The translations under genes and the position numbers were made by a program. A stretch of 64,000 nucleotides of DNA from Stutzerimonas stutzeri. Lineage in GTDB: Bacteria; Pseudomonadota; Gammaproteobacteria; Pseudomonadales; Pseudomonadaceae. The notes beneath the pieces are model-generated. The model did no database searches. It had not been told where the DNA came from and saw nothing but the letters and a program-made list of their open reading frames with translations. Of the stretch, positions 51,021 through 58,177 are shown piece after piece; the stretch's first letter is position 1; every line of letters starts with the position of its first letter. The DNA is taken from positions 1-64,000 of the forward strand of contig NZ_JAAMQZ010000026.1 in the NCBI RefSeq assembly GCF_013522825.1, read 5' to 3'.

Positions 51021-52220
51021 TCAGAACCAGAAGGTGCCGAAGGGCATATCGGGTTCGGACGGATTGATTACGAGGGGTTCTTCAGACTGCTCCACTGGAA
51101 CGGATTCAGCTGGTTCAACAACCTCGGGTTTTGCTGGTACTTCGTTGATGCTGTCGTGACAACTCGGATTAGCTACGCTTGCGCTCAGCTCTTCCTCGAC
51201 CATCGTTACGGCATCCGCGGGTACTTCAGCATCAGGTACAGCAACAGCAGTGACAGTCTCGGCCGTAGCCTCGATCTCAACTGCTGTAGGAGCCTCTGTT
51301 TCAACACTGGCCGGGGCCTCGGTTTCAACTGAAGGCAATGCTGGAACGAAGGCCATCGATGCATCTTCATGACCGTTAGCTATGTTCAGGTTTTTGATCA
51401 GCCGCTTGATCGAGTCCTCATCAGAGAGGGCCGACACAAGGGCTACAACACTGTTGTACTGAGAGCCATTAACCACCCCGGACTTGGGGAGAGCCGCAAG
51501 GACTTCCTCAATGTGTTCGGTTAGGGCTTTGACCTCACTGGACAGGAACATCAGGCCGCGAAGCTTGGCGTTGATCTTCCGAACAGTGTTCAGCGTCGTT
51601 TGTGTGACATGGCCACGAGTGGCCAAGCCTGTTTCAAGCAAGCGCTCGGCTGTATCTGCCGTCTCAGCGTACAGCTGATCTGACAAACCACGGACCTGCG
51701 TACCCAGCGTGTTAGAGAGGTGCTTGTCGCCATCAGGGGAAACACGGCATGCCGCGTACCCAAAATGCATCCCTGCATCTACCTGCGCCTTCGGTGTCAC
51801 CGAGGTGCGGATAGCATCACGCCATTCTTGCTTCTCCCAGCCCTTGTCGATCCACTCAGTGATCCAGCGTTCGTAGTTAGGGAGAAAGTTGTTTTTCAAG
51901 TCGTAGAATTGCGATTTGAGCGCTTCCAGTCGGTCAACAACCTCTTGGATCTTGTCCTGGGAAACTGCATAGCCACCCAGGAACCGCACACCACACTCTT
52001 CCACCACCTTTGTAGCCTGCCGCTTGATCTTCTCAAACGGTTTCAGCTTCTCCGGGTCGATTACACGCATCGATCCGAGTGAAGCCAAAATAGCAGGAGG
52101 AATCTTCCCCTCCAGCATTTCAGGTTTAAGCTTTTTCCGAGCAGTCCACAGATGGATACCGGAAAGATCGACCAGCAGTAGTTGGTCTAGGATTTTAATT
52201 TCATTCTGTTGAATGGACAT
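51021..52220 (-). CDS. DUF3150 family protein
   Basis: A 399-residue protein from ATG 52220; the upstream in-frame extension would cross the leader and is rejected. The start MSIQQNEIKILDQLLLVDLS with LWTARKKLKPEML fits DUF3150, proteins encoded next to CobS/MoxR ATPases and VWA proteins in phages and plasmids. The C-terminal 100 residues are a Glu/Ala/Val-rich linker ending in MPFGTFWF, nearly the same ending as the YqaJ-like protein (FFGTFWF), a curious shared tail. Molecular role unknown. Confidence 0.75.
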   Translation of the reverse strand: MSIQQNEIKILDQLLLVDLSGIHLWTARKKLKPEMLEGKIPPAILASLGSMRVIDPEKLKPFEKIKRQATKVVEECGVRFLGGYAVSQDKIQEVVDRLEALKSQFYDLKNNFLPNYERWITEWIDKGWEKQEWRDAIRTSVTPKAQVDAGMHFGYAACRVSPDGDKHLSNTLGTQVRGLSDQLYAETADTAERLLETGLATRGHVTQTTLNTVRKINAKLRGLMFLSSEVKALTEHIEEVLAALPKSGVVNGSQYNSVVALVSALSDEDSIKRLIKNLNIANGHEDASMAFVPALPSVETEAPASVETEAPTAVEIEATAETVTAVAVPDAEVPADAVTMVEEELSASVANPSCHDSINEVPAKPEVVEPAESVPVEQSEEPLVINPSEPDMPFGTFWF

Positions 52221-52225
52221 TTCAC

Positions 52226-52292
52226 GATTCTCCTTTCTCACATGCATGAAAAAGGGGGAATCGCACCCGTGGGGGGAGATTCCCCCTTTAGG
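52226..52292 (-). promoter_or_regulatory. Terminator-like leader of the DUF3150 gene
   Basis: AAAGGGGGAATC and GATTCCCCCTTT form a 12-bp stem followed by TTCATG, so it looks like an intrinsic terminator or attenuator between the ATPase and DUF3150 genes. Its right arm is also partly complementary to AAAGGAGAATC, the ribosome-binding site of the DUF3150 gene. Confidence 0.6.
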
Positions 52293-52297
52293 GTTTT

Positions 52298-53266
52298 TTA
52301 CACAGCAACCTTCCAATCGCCACCAAAGACACTCTGGGCGATCTTACGAATTGCTGTTTTCTGAACTAAATCGCAGCGATTGAGCAGTGATTCATCCAGC
52401 GAAAGCTGAAGCGGATTAGCTGCGCCTTGGTGAGTGTATCCACAAGAGATACGCCCCCAACGAAGCAATGTCCGAGTGGACATCGTAACGCTTAGGTAAT
52501 TACCACCTAACCCTTGATGTTGATTACGAATGGAGTTCGCAACCTTCACCATATTTTTCGCCATCTCTTCCGGAAGCATTGGCAAAGCAGATATCAAAGT
52601 TGCTACTTCGTTATCAGCCTCGAGGTATGGAACCTCAAACACACGGAAGCGATCCAGCGATGCCAGGTTCTGCTGCATGGTGCCAGCATGTACTCCCGAT
52701 GCATCGCCCTGTCCCGCCGTATTGCCGCAAGCGACAAACCGGAAGTTGACATGAGGCTTCACAACCTCACCATTGTTTTCCGCAATCACTAAGGGTCTCC
52801 CCTCCATGACAGCGTGCAGACCTACAGTTACTGCCGGATCAAGTGTGTCGTACTCATCGAGCACGAACACAAACCCATTGCGCATTGCTTGGGTCAGCGG
52901 CCCATCCACAAACTTCGTGTTCAGGTCGCCACTCACCGGATCAGTGACAGGCAGGTTGTAACCAGTAAGCTCCGGCATTTCCATCCGGCTGTGTGCCGAA
53001 ACGGTGATGCAGGGCCAATTAAGATGGGCAGTGACTTGCTCTACGAGCGAAGACTTACCCGATCCAGTTGGGCCGAGGAGCATGCAGCTATCCCCAAACG
53101 GAGCGTAGAGCCAGCTCATGAACGGCTTGACCAGCATCTCGCGGAAGAAATACTTCTTCTTCGGCGCGACGTGATGCATCCACTGGTGTCCTTCTGCAAA
53201 ACCAGGCGCTTTCGCGTTGGTATTGAAGCCGAACTCTTTCATCTCAACTTGTGCATTGAATTGCAT
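52298..53266 (-). CDS. MoxR/CobS-type AAA+ ATPase
   Basis: A 322-residue protein from ATG 53266 (GGAGAATTTAAA upstream). Walker A is MLLGPTGSGKSSLVEQV, Walker B is GFVFVLDEYDTLDPAV, sensor-1 is NFRFVACGNTAGQGD. CobS-like ATPases load or remodel targets together with a VWA partner, here the 49126-50940 protein. The upstream extension of the frame would cross the leader and is rejected. Confidence 0.88.
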   Translation of the reverse strand: MQFNAQVEMKEFGFNTNAKAPGFAEGHQWMHHVAPKKKYFFREMLVKPFMSWLYAPFGDSCMLLGPTGSGKSSLVEQVTAHLNWPCITVSAHSRMEMPELTGYNLPVTDPVSGDLNTKFVDGPLTQAMRNGFVFVLDEYDTLDPAVTVGLHAVMEGRPLVIAENNGEVVKPHVNFRFVACGNTAGQGDASGVHAGTMQQNLASLDRFRVFEVPYLEADNEVATLISALPMLPEEMAKNMVKVANSIRNQHQGLGGNYLSVTMSTRTLLRWGRISCGYTHQGAANPLQLSLDESLLNRCDLVQKTAIRKIAQSVFGGDWKVAV

Positions 53267-53271
53267 TTTAA

Positions 53272-53350
53272 ATTCTCCGTTCTCGAAAGCAGTTGCCCAA
53301 GAAAAGGAGAATCCCCATAGGGGAAGACTCCCCCAGTGGGCGGTTTTTTT
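53272..53350 (-). promoter_or_regulatory. Structured leader of the AAA+ ATPase gene
   Basis: ATTCTCC (53312-53306) pairs over 7 bp with GGAGAAT (53278-53272), hiding the Shine-Dalgarno. A CCCC-TAT-GGGG hairpin and G-rich/C-rich arms precede it. Confidence 0.6.
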
Positions 53351-53360
53351 TGTGCGGGTT

Positions 53361-53720
53361 TTACGCAGCAACTACCAGATCAATTACAGACAGGCTGTCT
53401 TCACTGGTTTTTTTGGTGAAGCTTACGACTGGTGTGAGCCCGTGATAAACCAGCTCGGCACACAGCGAGTGCATCATCCATGGCGGGCAGCTGACCAGAA
53501 CGGTAGTTGCGCCAGATTTCTTTGCTTCAGCAAGGGCAATTTCGCCAAGACGCTCAACGCGCTTTGCAACACTTTCCTTCGTTGGCAACACCGGGAAGAA
53601 AAGGAGACTACGAATCTCCTGAAATTCCTTCCAACTCGTAAGATCACGAACCCCGAAGGCTTCGAGTTCACGGGTAGTTTTAAACTTGGTCAGGTTAACG
53701 ACTTCGTTGGTATTGCTCAT
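53361..53720 (-). CDS. Hypothetical protein
   Basis: A 119-residue soluble protein (MSNTNEVVNLTKFKTTRELE). The stretch TTVLVSCPPWMMHSLCAELV followed by GLTPVVSF suggests an alternating beta-alpha fold. It is the first gene of the MoxR/DUF3150/VWA block. No family recognised. Confidence 0.6.
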   Translation of the reverse strand: MSNTNEVVNLTKFKTTRELEAFGVRDLTSWKEFQEIRSLLFFPVLPTKESVAKRVERLGEIALAEAKKSGATTVLVSCPPWMMHSLCAELVYHGLTPVVSFTKKTSEDSLSVIDLVVAA

Positions 53721-54052
53721 ATTCTCAACTCCAGTTTTCAGAGCGGAGAAAGCCCATACGGGTTTCCCCGCATGGGTAGGTTTTTAAGCTGATTAGAGTC
53801 GCAGCTAACGACCCGTGCCAGGCACGGACAAACATCTACGCTCATGCGCGGATGGTTGATTCTGGGAGGTAGCATAAGTCAGATGGACTTATGCTTACTT
53901 GAACAGCCCCGATCGGAGCTGTGAGGGTTCTTGAGCTGCAATAGCGCGCAGCTTACGCACCTTTCGGTAGGGCCATGATGCCTATTTACAGGGATGCCTG
54001 CAACCCTCTGGGATCACGCAAATTTGCGGTCAAGCAGGCCCGGAGGAGAAAG
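53721..54052. other. Intergenic region with leader and hairpins upstream of the MoxR block
   Basis: No credible gene. It contains a GC leader hairpin (53748-53779), an inverted repeat CCGTGCC-A-GGCACGG (53813-53827) and a perfect 9-bp repeat GCATAAGTC-AGATG-GACTTATGC (53872-53894). The ATCAGCTTAAAAACC stretch near 53780-53795 is shared with the region upstream of the 105-residue gene at 5685. A promoter for the block is expected here. Confidence 0.5.
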
Positions 54053-54083
54053 AAAAGCCGCCCTTAGTCAGCCTTGGGCGGCT
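54053..54083 (-). terminator. Terminator of the PLD operon
   Basis: AGCCGCCC and GGGCGGCT flank a 13-base loop and are followed by TTTCTTTC on the minus strand. Confidence 0.78.
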
Positions 54084-54176
54084 CGCTTATCGTGTTTCTG
54101 GGCCGGCTCACATCAGGTGAGGAATTCCATGGCATCCAGGCTTGCTTTCCGTGCCGGTCGGGCCTCGACACAAGCG

Positions 54177-54905
54177 TCAAAAATCAAAATCAAACGGCCA
54201 TAAAAAGTAAAAACCGCCAGGCCCCTTCCGGAACTCGCCACCTGCGGATTTACCAAGTTCTGTCAGGTAATGCATGGTATCTCGAAGCTCGAGGTATCCC
54301 CCCGCAACAAGCCGATCCATCAGGTCTTTCGTCTTGATGCCCATTTTTGCAGCCAACTTTGCAGAGGTGAGCTTGGCCATAGCGCCTGAACCGCCATCAG
54401 CCGCATCGGTCGATGCCGATGCTGCCTGAGCAGCAGCGCCACCGCCTTCGACCTTGACGACCATTTCCATTGCAATACGCACCTCATCGCTTACACGGAC
54501 AATACGCTGAGCCTCGTCGTAGGCATCGCGGTAGCACTCCGAGTCAGCCTCCCGGGTCAGCAGGATGCCCATCTCGTTGTTATTGACCTGGCTGAACTCG
54601 TAGAGGTTGAGGCTCGTGATGATGGCCACTTCTTCGTTGAGGTAGCACTTGGCATGCAAATTCTTGCAGAAGCTCGTGCGAACGAAGGTCAGGCCCTTGA
54701 GCCAGTTAATTTCCTGAGGGTTGAGCTCGCTCTTGCCGTAGACGATCCGCACGTCAATCTTCATACGGTTTTTGTCTTCCAGCAGCTCGCGGATGCGATC
54801 ATTGATTTTGAGGAACGGGCTGATCAGGATCAGCCGCTCTTTCGCGTTCTTGATCAGCTCCTCCAGGTAGTAATTGGTAGCGCTGGTGTTAAGAAACTTG
54901 GGCAT
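54177..54905 (-). CDS. Phospholipase-D-like nuclease family protein
   Basis: A 242-residue protein from ATG 54905 (AAGGAAATTAT upstream). One HKD-type motif is visible: NLHAKCYLNEEVAIITSLNL (H-x-K about 90-92, then an S-x-N position). Single-motif PLD proteins usually dimerise and many are nucleases. An Ala/Ser-rich linker (about 160-180) leads to a C-terminal winged-helix-like domain (AKLAAKMGIKTKDLMDRLVA) ending with FLWPFDFDF. It is the last gene of a tra-box operon with the M50-like and UvrD-like genes. Confidence 0.78.
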   Translation of the reverse strand: MPKFLNTSATNYYLEELIKNAKERLILISPFLKINDRIRELLEDKNRMKIDVRIVYGKSELNPQEINWLKGLTFVRTSFCKNLHAKCYLNEEVAIITSLNLYEFSQVNNNEMGILLTREADSECYRDAYDEAQRIVRVSDEVRIAMEMVVKVEGGGAAAQAASASTDAADGGSGAMAKLTSAKLAAKMGIKTKDLMDRLVAGGYLELRDTMHYLTELGKSAGGEFRKGPGGFYFLWPFDFDF

Positions 54906-54971
54906 ATAATTTCCTTGACTTCGTGAATTGCTCGGGCCTAATGCACCCGCGATTGCATGCACCATAAGTGC

Positions 54972-55775
54972 TCAAACATGGCCACGGGCTCCATCCCAGA
55001 AGGATTTGAGATGGAAGAAAAACGCTGGGAGCAGGATCAGCACTACGCTCGCGACTACAGATAGGGTCACCACCGTTACTGCGCCGTTGAGCGCATGCCA
55101 CATCCCGATCTCGAGATAACGCGCCACAAAATCCGCGGCCTTGATGATGAACGCCATTGCAACACCTTCTCCCTGGAATGGAATCATCTGGAGCAAGAAG
55201 ACTAAGCCGCCGAAAGCGACCGCAATGATGGCAAAGCCCTTGAGACCCAGGGCGATATCGGCAGTGCTTGGAATGGCGTGCATCGAGATAACTAGGACGA
55301 GCAACGCCAGAGCAAACCCCTGCAATGAGCCAGTACCCAAGTCGACGATCGCGGTAACAGAACCGGTGGCCACAGCGCCGATCCAGACAACCAAAGGCAC
55401 CATGCCCTGGTCGGGAAGGCTCTGTTCGGATGATGTGCCGAGGGAGAGAACGGCGATTGCGCCCCCGGCCAACAAGGGCGCAATGCCCTGAACAAGAAGA
55501 CCAATCGAGTTGCGCAAAGAAAACGGGCTATAGGAAAACTCGACGTAGCCCAACTGCCCAGTGATTGCATCCGGTGCGAATAGCGCAAGCTTCCTGATTC
55601 GCAGGCCGAAGAGCAGGCATGCAATCGCGTGCGCCAGCTCATGTACGGGCCCGCCGATGATTCCAGTGTTCCGATAGATAATCCACGTCTTTGCCGAAAA
55701 CTGTGACACCAGCCTACCCCAGACAAAAATCGCTCCGGCCGGCACAAGTAAAAGCGCAAGGTAGAGGTAGATCAT
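54972..55775 (-). CDS. M50-like integral membrane metalloprotease
   Basis: A 267-residue protein with about six membrane segments. The first helix is followed by GGPVHELAHAIACLLFG, a zinc-binding HExxH (H45, E46, H49) placed as in site-2-type or M50-like proteases. A second typical motif (NPDG) was not found, so proteolytic activity is uncertain. ATGA overlap with the helicase gene indicates coupling. Confidence 0.65.
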   Translation of the reverse strand: MIYLYLALLLVPAGAIFVWGRLVSQFSAKTWIIYRNTGIIGGPVHELAHAIACLLFGLRIRKLALFAPDAITGQLGYVEFSYSPFSLRNSIGLLVQGIAPLLAGGAIAVLSLGTSSEQSLPDQGMVPLVVWIGAVATGSVTAIVDLGTGSLQGFALALLVLVISMHAIPSTADIALGLKGFAIIAVAFGGLVFLLQMIPFQGEGVAMAFIIKAADFVARYLEIGMWHALNGAVTVVTLSVVASVVLILLPAFFFHLKSFWDGARGHV

Positions 55776-57238
55776 GCGCGCTGCCCCGCTGCCGCTTCCA
55801 TCTCCCGCTTGGCCTCGGCGTGACTTTTCTGGATCACGACCTGGGTGATGCTGTTGATCACCAGTACCTTCTTTGCCCTTGTGGCTGCGACATAGAGCAA
55901 ATTCAGCTCATCAATCCGCTGATCTGGGGTGATTTTCTCTTCGTCGAAGATGTCCGGGAAATCTTCTTCCAAGACCACCACATCCCATTCCAGCCCCTTT
56001 GATCGGTGGCATGTGCTCACAATCACATCGGCATCGAGAGGATCATCTGTTGAGTTACGGCGTAGAGCTGCGATCAATTTCGGGATGTCGTTGTGCTCCT
56101 TGAGTATCCTGAGCATCCGATTCATCTCGGCATCCTTCGACTCCTCTGCCGCTTCGGCAAACCCTCCAAAGTCGCTGAACTGCCCAAAAAGGCGCTTGTT
56201 GCGGATCTCATCCTTGCGGCCGACCTTCAGATGGTAAACATCCTCGAGGTCGGAGATCTGGTATGCCTCAATCCCCCCGTTCCAGTAGACAACTTGGCCA
56301 TCAGATACAGCATCAATGGCCGTCATGATCACGCCAATCACCGTGCGGTTGAGCACGGTGTAGTGGTTACATCCAGAGGGAAGCGATGTCGTCACTTTGT
56401 CGCGCGCACCGTACCCGACCAGGGGACGTGTTTCCCCTTGCTGTTTGAGGATCGCATTGGCTACGCCGGCAATCATCGGCCCGAACCGGAATGAGTTGGT
56501 CAAGAACATCGACGCCGCGCCCTGCACAATCTGCGTATCAAGTGCGTTCTCAGCCCCTCGCCAACGGTAGATCTGCTGCCATTTGTCGCCGACAAATATC
56601 TTCCTCGCCTTCTGACCAGCGACCAGGGAGGCAGTTACGGGGTTACTGTCCTGCGCCTCATCGAAAAGGATCACGTCATACGGCAGCTGGGGATTACTGA
56701 GCTGGAAGAGCTTCAGGTATGCGTCATGCTGGCAGGGGAATTTGCTCTCTGTATCGATCATCTCGTCCCAGAGTTTCTGGGCAGAATTTATCGTCCGGTC
56801 GAGGTGATCGGCTCCGTGCTCCGCTGCCTCTTCCTCGCTGAGCGCAGCAAAATAATGCGCCTCACTGATTTCTTCGTCAGCGCTCGAAAGGTAGGCATTG
56901 AGCACAGCGATAGCGTCTCGAACATCTCCCCAGTTCCGTGTTTTGAGGAGCCCGGCAGCATCCGTCAGACGGATATTCCCGAGCTTGTGCTGATAGTGTC
57001 GGCCAAACTGCGGCCAGGCCAACTGGTGGGATGTCTTGCACACTACGTTTTTCGGAAACTTCTCCGCGCCTTCATCCCGGATAGCGCGGTTGTACGCCAG
57101 ATAGAGCATGCGCAAGTGGCTGTGATGGTTGGCATAGGCAACAAGCGTTGTCGTCTTGCCGCACCCGGCATAGGCCTTCACCACCAGATGGTCACCTTGG
57201 TATTCGATGATCGGAAGCTGTTCTGCGGTCGACTTCAT
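55772..57238 (-). CDS. UvrD/Rep-type superfamily 1 DNA helicase
   Basis: A 488-residue protein. Motif I is VKAYAGCGKTTTLVAYA (residues 20-36), Ia YLAYNRAI, II VILFDEAQDSNPV, III GDKWQQIYRWRGAENA, IV LTNSFRFG, V STCHRSKGLEWDVV, VI LLYVAATRAKKVL. It is compact, like FBH1-type helicases that lack large accessory inserts. Overlaps with both neighbours place it in a four-gene operon with PLD-like and M50-like genes. Confidence 0.88.
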   Translation of the reverse strand: MKSTAEQLPIIEYQGDHLVVKAYAGCGKTTTLVAYANHHSHLRMLYLAYNRAIRDEGAEKFPKNVVCKTSHQLAWPQFGRHYQHKLGNIRLTDAAGLLKTRNWGDVRDAIAVLNAYLSSADEEISEAHYFAALSEEEAAEHGADHLDRTINSAQKLWDEMIDTESKFPCQHDAYLKLFQLSNPQLPYDVILFDEAQDSNPVTASLVAGQKARKIFVGDKWQQIYRWRGAENALDTQIVQGAASMFLTNSFRFGPMIAGVANAILKQQGETRPLVGYGARDKVTTSLPSGCNHYTVLNRTVIGVIMTAIDAVSDGQVVYWNGGIEAYQISDLEDVYHLKVGRKDEIRNKRLFGQFSDFGGFAEAAEESKDAEMNRMLRILKEHNDIPKLIAALRRNSTDDPLDADVIVSTCHRSKGLEWDVVVLEEDFPDIFDEEKITPDQRIDELNLLYVAATRAKKVLVINSITQVVIQKSHAEAKREMEAAAGQRA

Positions 57239-57687
57239 TGAGGCGACTCCATTCTGTTTTTTGCGGACTTACCGCCGTAGACAGACAGCGCTGCTAAGCA
57301 CCAGAACGAAAACACGGCATCAATCACGTCGCCCATTGGGAGATGGCGAATAACCAGGGCCACCGGCTCTGTAACCACCAGGAACGTCGCATACCCTGCA
57401 ACGGCATGCATTCCGAAGGTGCGTAAGGCCGCTGCGATAAGGAGGGCAAATAATGCGCAAGACACCAAGCTATGCGTGGAACTGGAGCTCGGGGCGAAGT
57501 GGGTACAGGCGACGACCATGCCAACCGCTACTGCCATCAGGCCAGCAGTGTGACGACTGGATATCGAGCGCAGCTCTTCGCCGCTGTGCCTGAACGTCAG
57601 AATCATGACCGCGTGCGAGCCGATGCCTGCCAGGTAGTCAATGAGTGGTGATCGGCATATCGCCGGAAGATATTTTTCGCTGGGCAT
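57235..57687 (-). CDS. Membrane protein of the PLD/M50/UvrD operon
   Basis: A 150-residue protein with four or so predicted membrane segments. Start ATG 57687 follows AAGGAGACTCAC. It is the first gene of the operon, 23 bp after the -10 box, giving a short leader. No family recognised. Confidence 0.6.
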   Translation of the reverse strand: MPSEKYLPAICRSPLIDYLAGIGSHAVMILTFRHSGEELRSISSRHTAGLMAVAVGMVVACTHFAPSSSSTHSLVSCALFALLIAAALRTFGMHAVAGYATFLVVTEPVALVIRHLPMGDVIDAVFSFWCLAALSVYGGKSAKNRMESPQ

Positions 57688-57709
57688 GTGAGTCTCCTTA
57701 GGTGAGGAG

Positions 57710-57771
57710 ATCGTTTCATGCAGGTCGCTGGGAAAGGTCTGGTTTCGGGCGGTTTTTTGGTCTGAATTACG
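57710..57771 (-). promoter_or_regulatory. Tra-box operator and promoter of the PLD/M50/UvrD operon
   Basis: The left half GTAATTCAGACC and right half CCCGAAACC (57749-57741) have standard spacing. The -10 hexamer AACGAT is at 57715-57710, 26 bases on. It is slightly more diverged than the tra copies, yet the spacing is kept exactly. Confidence 0.68.
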
Positions 57772-57774
57772 CAG

Positions 57775-57798
57775 ACGCCGCCCCAGATCGGGGCGGCT
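57775..57798 (-). terminator. Weak terminator or hairpin after the HU gene
   Basis: GCCGCCCC-GATCT-GGGGCGGC is a perfect 8-bp stem after the HU stop codon, without a T-run. It is just upstream of the tra box of the PLD operon. Confidence 0.5.
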
Positions 57799-57807
57799 GG
57801 AGGGGGC

Positions 57808-58083
57808 TTACTGGTTGACGCGATCCTTGAAGGACTTGCCAGGGGTGAACTTTGGCTTGATCGAGGCAGCGATGGTGATCGGAGCCCCGGTAGACGGATT
57901 ACGGCCCTGACGCTCGGCCTGCTTGGTTGACTCGAAAGTACCAAAGCCCACGAGGCTAACCTTGTCGCCGCCGGCAACGACATTTTGAACCGTCGAGATG
58001 AGGCTGTTCAGCACCTCTCCCACGGTTGACTGGCTGTGCCCGCTTTCGTCGGCAATCGCTTTCACGAGTTCTTGACGATTCAT
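57808..58083 (-). CDS. HU-family nucleoid-associated DNA-binding protein
   Basis: A 91-residue HU protein with all family marks: MNRQELVKAIADESGHSQST at the start, GDKVSLVGFGTF in the middle, the DNA-arm RQGRNPSTGAPITI, and the ending PKFTPGKSFKDRVN. Start ATG 58083 follows AAGGAG. Large plasmids often encode HU/H-NS-type proteins that lower the cost of the extra DNA; whether this one does so is inference. Confidence 0.95.
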   Translation of the reverse strand: MNRQELVKAIADESGHSQSTVGEVLNSLISTVQNVVAGGDKVSLVGFGTFESTKQAERQGRNPSTGAPITIAASIKPKFTPGKSFKDRVNQ

Positions 58084-58177
58084 TCGCTTTTACTCCTTGG
58101 TTGTTGAAAATCGCATGGGTGTTAAGTCCCAGCTGAAAGCAGTGAAACATGGCTCTGGATAATCCCAAGCCGCCGGC

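Noticed and set aside
36479..53720. CRISPR array suggested by regularly placed GC hairpins
   Set aside because: The hairpins are separated by genes, differ in sequence and have no uniform spacers.
53994..54203. 69-residue plus-strand reading frame between the MoxR block and the PLD gene
   Set aside because: It overlaps a terminator, has no ribosome-binding site and an Arg/Ser-rich composition typical of noncoding frames.
57693..57710. TCTCCT/AGGAGA complementarity around the ribosome-binding site of the 57687 gene
   Set aside because: The upstream arm overlaps the predicted -10 box, so it would not be transcribed; it is not counted among the leader hairpins.
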